Part shown: positions 6,290 to 7,055 of the stretch, one piece after another
How the letters are laid out: every line of letters begins with the position of its first letter
How positions within the stretch are numbered: the first letter of the stretch is position 1
Assembly (NCBI GenBank): GCA_030605265.1
Contig: JAUWIR010000238.1
Coordinates: 1-7,055, forward strand
DNA from: Pseudomonadota bacterium
Lineage (GTDB): Bacteria; SZUA-182; DTGQ01
Length of the DNA: 7,055 nucleotides
Direction of reading: 5' to 3'
Made by a program: the position numbers and the translations under genes
Notes under the pieces: generated by a model
Database searches by the model: none
Told to the model about the DNA's origin: nothing
What the model saw: the letters and a program-made list of their open reading frames with translations, nothing else

Positions 6290-6763
6290 ATGATGAGCAA
6301 TACCTTTAATTATGACGTTTTCCTTAGCCATAGCGCCAAAGACAAACAAATAGTAAGCGCTTTGGCGAAGCGGTTGCAGCAGGATGGTTTGCGTGTGTGG
6401 TTGGATGAATGGGAGATCCGGGAGATCCAACCTGGGGACTCGATTATTATCAAAATCCGGGAAGGAGTCAAAGTATCCCGAATATTCTTGATGTGCATGT
6501 CAAAAGCCTACTTTGACTCAGAGTGGGGCACATTGGAACATCATACGTTGCTTTTCCGCGATCCCACTAATGCACAGCGCCGCTTCATTCCCCTCCTCAT
6601 TGAGGAGTGCACCCTCCCTGAGATCATTGCTCAGTTTGCCTACATTGATTGGCGTACACCATCCAATGAAGCCTACCAAAAGATCCTAGCCGCATGCCCC
6701 ATGCAGCCCGCAGAAAGTATAAAAAGTTGCTTATTGCAGGCCGGTGTGATCGTGGTGATTTAA
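6290..6763 (+). CDS. TIR-domain protein, probably a frame-disrupted N-terminal piece of a larger TIR-GTPase protein
   Basis: A cytoplasmic TIR domain of the TIR_2 type, a family that in bacteria often hydrolyses NAD in defence systems. The domain fills about residues 8-136. It shows box 1 YDVFLSHS (8-15), LRVWLDEWEI and the BB-loop region (34-51), SRIFLMCMS (63-71), the motif SEWGTLE with the expected catalytic glutamate E83, RRFIPLLIEE (97-106) and FAYIDWR (116-122). The start may be either ATG of the ATGATG pair (6290 or 6293). After about residue 143 the sequence (SCLLQAGVIVVI, then stop) looks unlike a natural C-terminus. The overlapping frame meanwhile encodes a GTPase segment that would be joined in frame by one extra A in the A5 run at 6721-6725. 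In relatives I know, such TIR domains precede WD40 repeats and a Ras-like GTPase; here no WD40 is seen. The TIR assignment is secure; NAD hydrolysis and a defence role are inference. Confidence 0.85.
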   Translation: MMSNTFNYDVFLSHSAKDKQIVSALAKRLQQDGLRVWLDEWEIREIQPGDSIIIKIREGVKVSRIFLMCMSKAYFDSEWGTLEHHTLLFRDPTNAQRRFIPLLIEECTLPEIIAQFAYIDWRTPSNEAYQKILAACPMQPAESIKSCLLQAGVIVVI

Positions 6764-7055
6764 TTGTTACTAAAAAAAGCCTGGAGCAATTTAAAAAAGA
6801 CCATGGTTTTACTAAATTTATTAAAACCAGCGCGCTCACAGGGGAAGGATGTAAAGAACTGCTTGAGGCTGTTTTGAAAAACTATAATGAAGAGCCTATT
6901 CTTGAATTGTATGGATTGAGCGCGAAGGAAATTTTTTTATTAATCAAAAGATACTTTGGCAGAAAAAAAGGGGGGAGCTTTTCTTTCCCAAGAATGGTAA
7001 AACTCAAAGAGGGGAAAAACGATATTATTGTAAAGGTGGTGGATGAGAGGGGAAA
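6694..7055 (+). CDS. C-terminal half of a Ras/Roc-like GTPase domain plus downstream sequence (partial; frame-shifted continuation of the TIR gene)
   Basis: The frame is open from 6670 past the right edge. Its first ATG is at 6694, overlapping the TIR gene and lacking a ribosome site, so it probably has no start of its own. Recognisable protein begins at about 6721. KKLLIAGRCDRGD corresponds to the beta-strand and G4 region ([A/G]RxDRG in place of NKxD in this family). A helix follows, then FIKTSALTGEGCKELLEAV with the G5 motif TSA. After that come SAKEIFLLIKRYF and a Lys-rich stretch. The G1 P-loop, the switch regions and the G3 DxxG motif are absent, so this piece cannot bind GTP as a complete G domain. 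It matches the tail of GTPase domains that in related proteins follow TIR and WD40 parts. Alternatives are an internally deleted pseudogene, or an assembly error upstream. That it is GTPase-derived coding sequence is fairly sure; that it is expressed is not. Confidence 0.65.
   Translation, partial: MPHAARRKYKKLLIAGRCDRGDLIVTKKSLEQFKKDHGFTKFIKTSALTGEGCKELLEAVLKNYNEEPILELYGLSAKEIFLLIKRYFGRKKGGSFSFPRMVKLKEGKNDIIVKVVDERG

Noticed and set aside
6719..6727. Programmed -1 ribosomal frameshift at ATAAAAAGT
   Set aside because: In the TIR frame the codons are ATA AAA AGT, so no X XXY YYZ heptamer exists. I saw no clear downstream stem, and an indel explains the data more simply.
6310..6839. Two minus-strand open frames opposite the TIR and GTPase sequence
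   Set aside because: They are antisense shadows; the plus strand carries clear TIR and GTPase motifs.

Overview
This AT-rich window looks like chromosomal DNA of a Gram-negative bacterium, most plausibly a member of the Desulfobacterota (former Deltaproteobacteria) or a similar environmental lineage. The pointers are a sigma54-activator response regulator paired with a large membrane sensor kinase, a Cys-rich KC...PCPDCP motif in the kinase PAS domain of a type I associate with such organisms, and a TIR protein of the kind usually joined to WD40 repeats and a Ras-like GTPase. This is inference from protein families; no rRNA, tRNA or other taxonomic marker is present.

Layout. (1) 1-552, minus strand: 5' part of a gene for a secreted protein with a signal peptide and a Pro/Trp/Tyr-rich mature region; it runs off the left edge. 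(2) 553-1450: about 900 bp with no convincing gene. It holds direct repeats in the leader of the secreted-protein gene, a perfect 11-bp hairpin overlapping a sigma54-like -24/-12 sequence, two TGATATCA palindromes, a terminator-like stem on the minus strand and tandem repeats just before the next gene. (3) 1451-5057, plus strand: an overlapping two-gene operon, an NtrC-family response regulator followed by its presumed partner, a dCache/PAS histidine kinase. (4) 5058-5342: AT-rich spacer with a GC hairpin. (5) 5343-5999: a class I SAM-dependent methyltransferase. (6) 6000-6289: spacer containing a nested foldback structure (6092-6237). (7) 6290-7055: a TIR-domain gene whose reading frame breaks at a run of five A's. 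The next frame over carries the C-terminal half of a Ras/Roc-like GTPase domain to the window edge.

How the parts may work together. The kinase should sense a periplasmic signal through its dCache domain, and possibly a cytoplasmic redox or metal signal through its Cys-bearing PAS domain. It would then phosphorylate D53 of the regulator to activate sigma54 promoters; the targets are not known. The methyltransferase and the TIR gene are not obviously linked to this system. The TIR-GTPase locus resembles the remains of an NLR-like TIR-WD40-GTPase protein: the WD40 repeats and the GTPase G1-G3 motifs are missing, and one extra A in the A5 run would rejoin the two frames. The two observations most worth a second look are this broken TIR-GTPase locus and the nested foldback element directly upstream of it.
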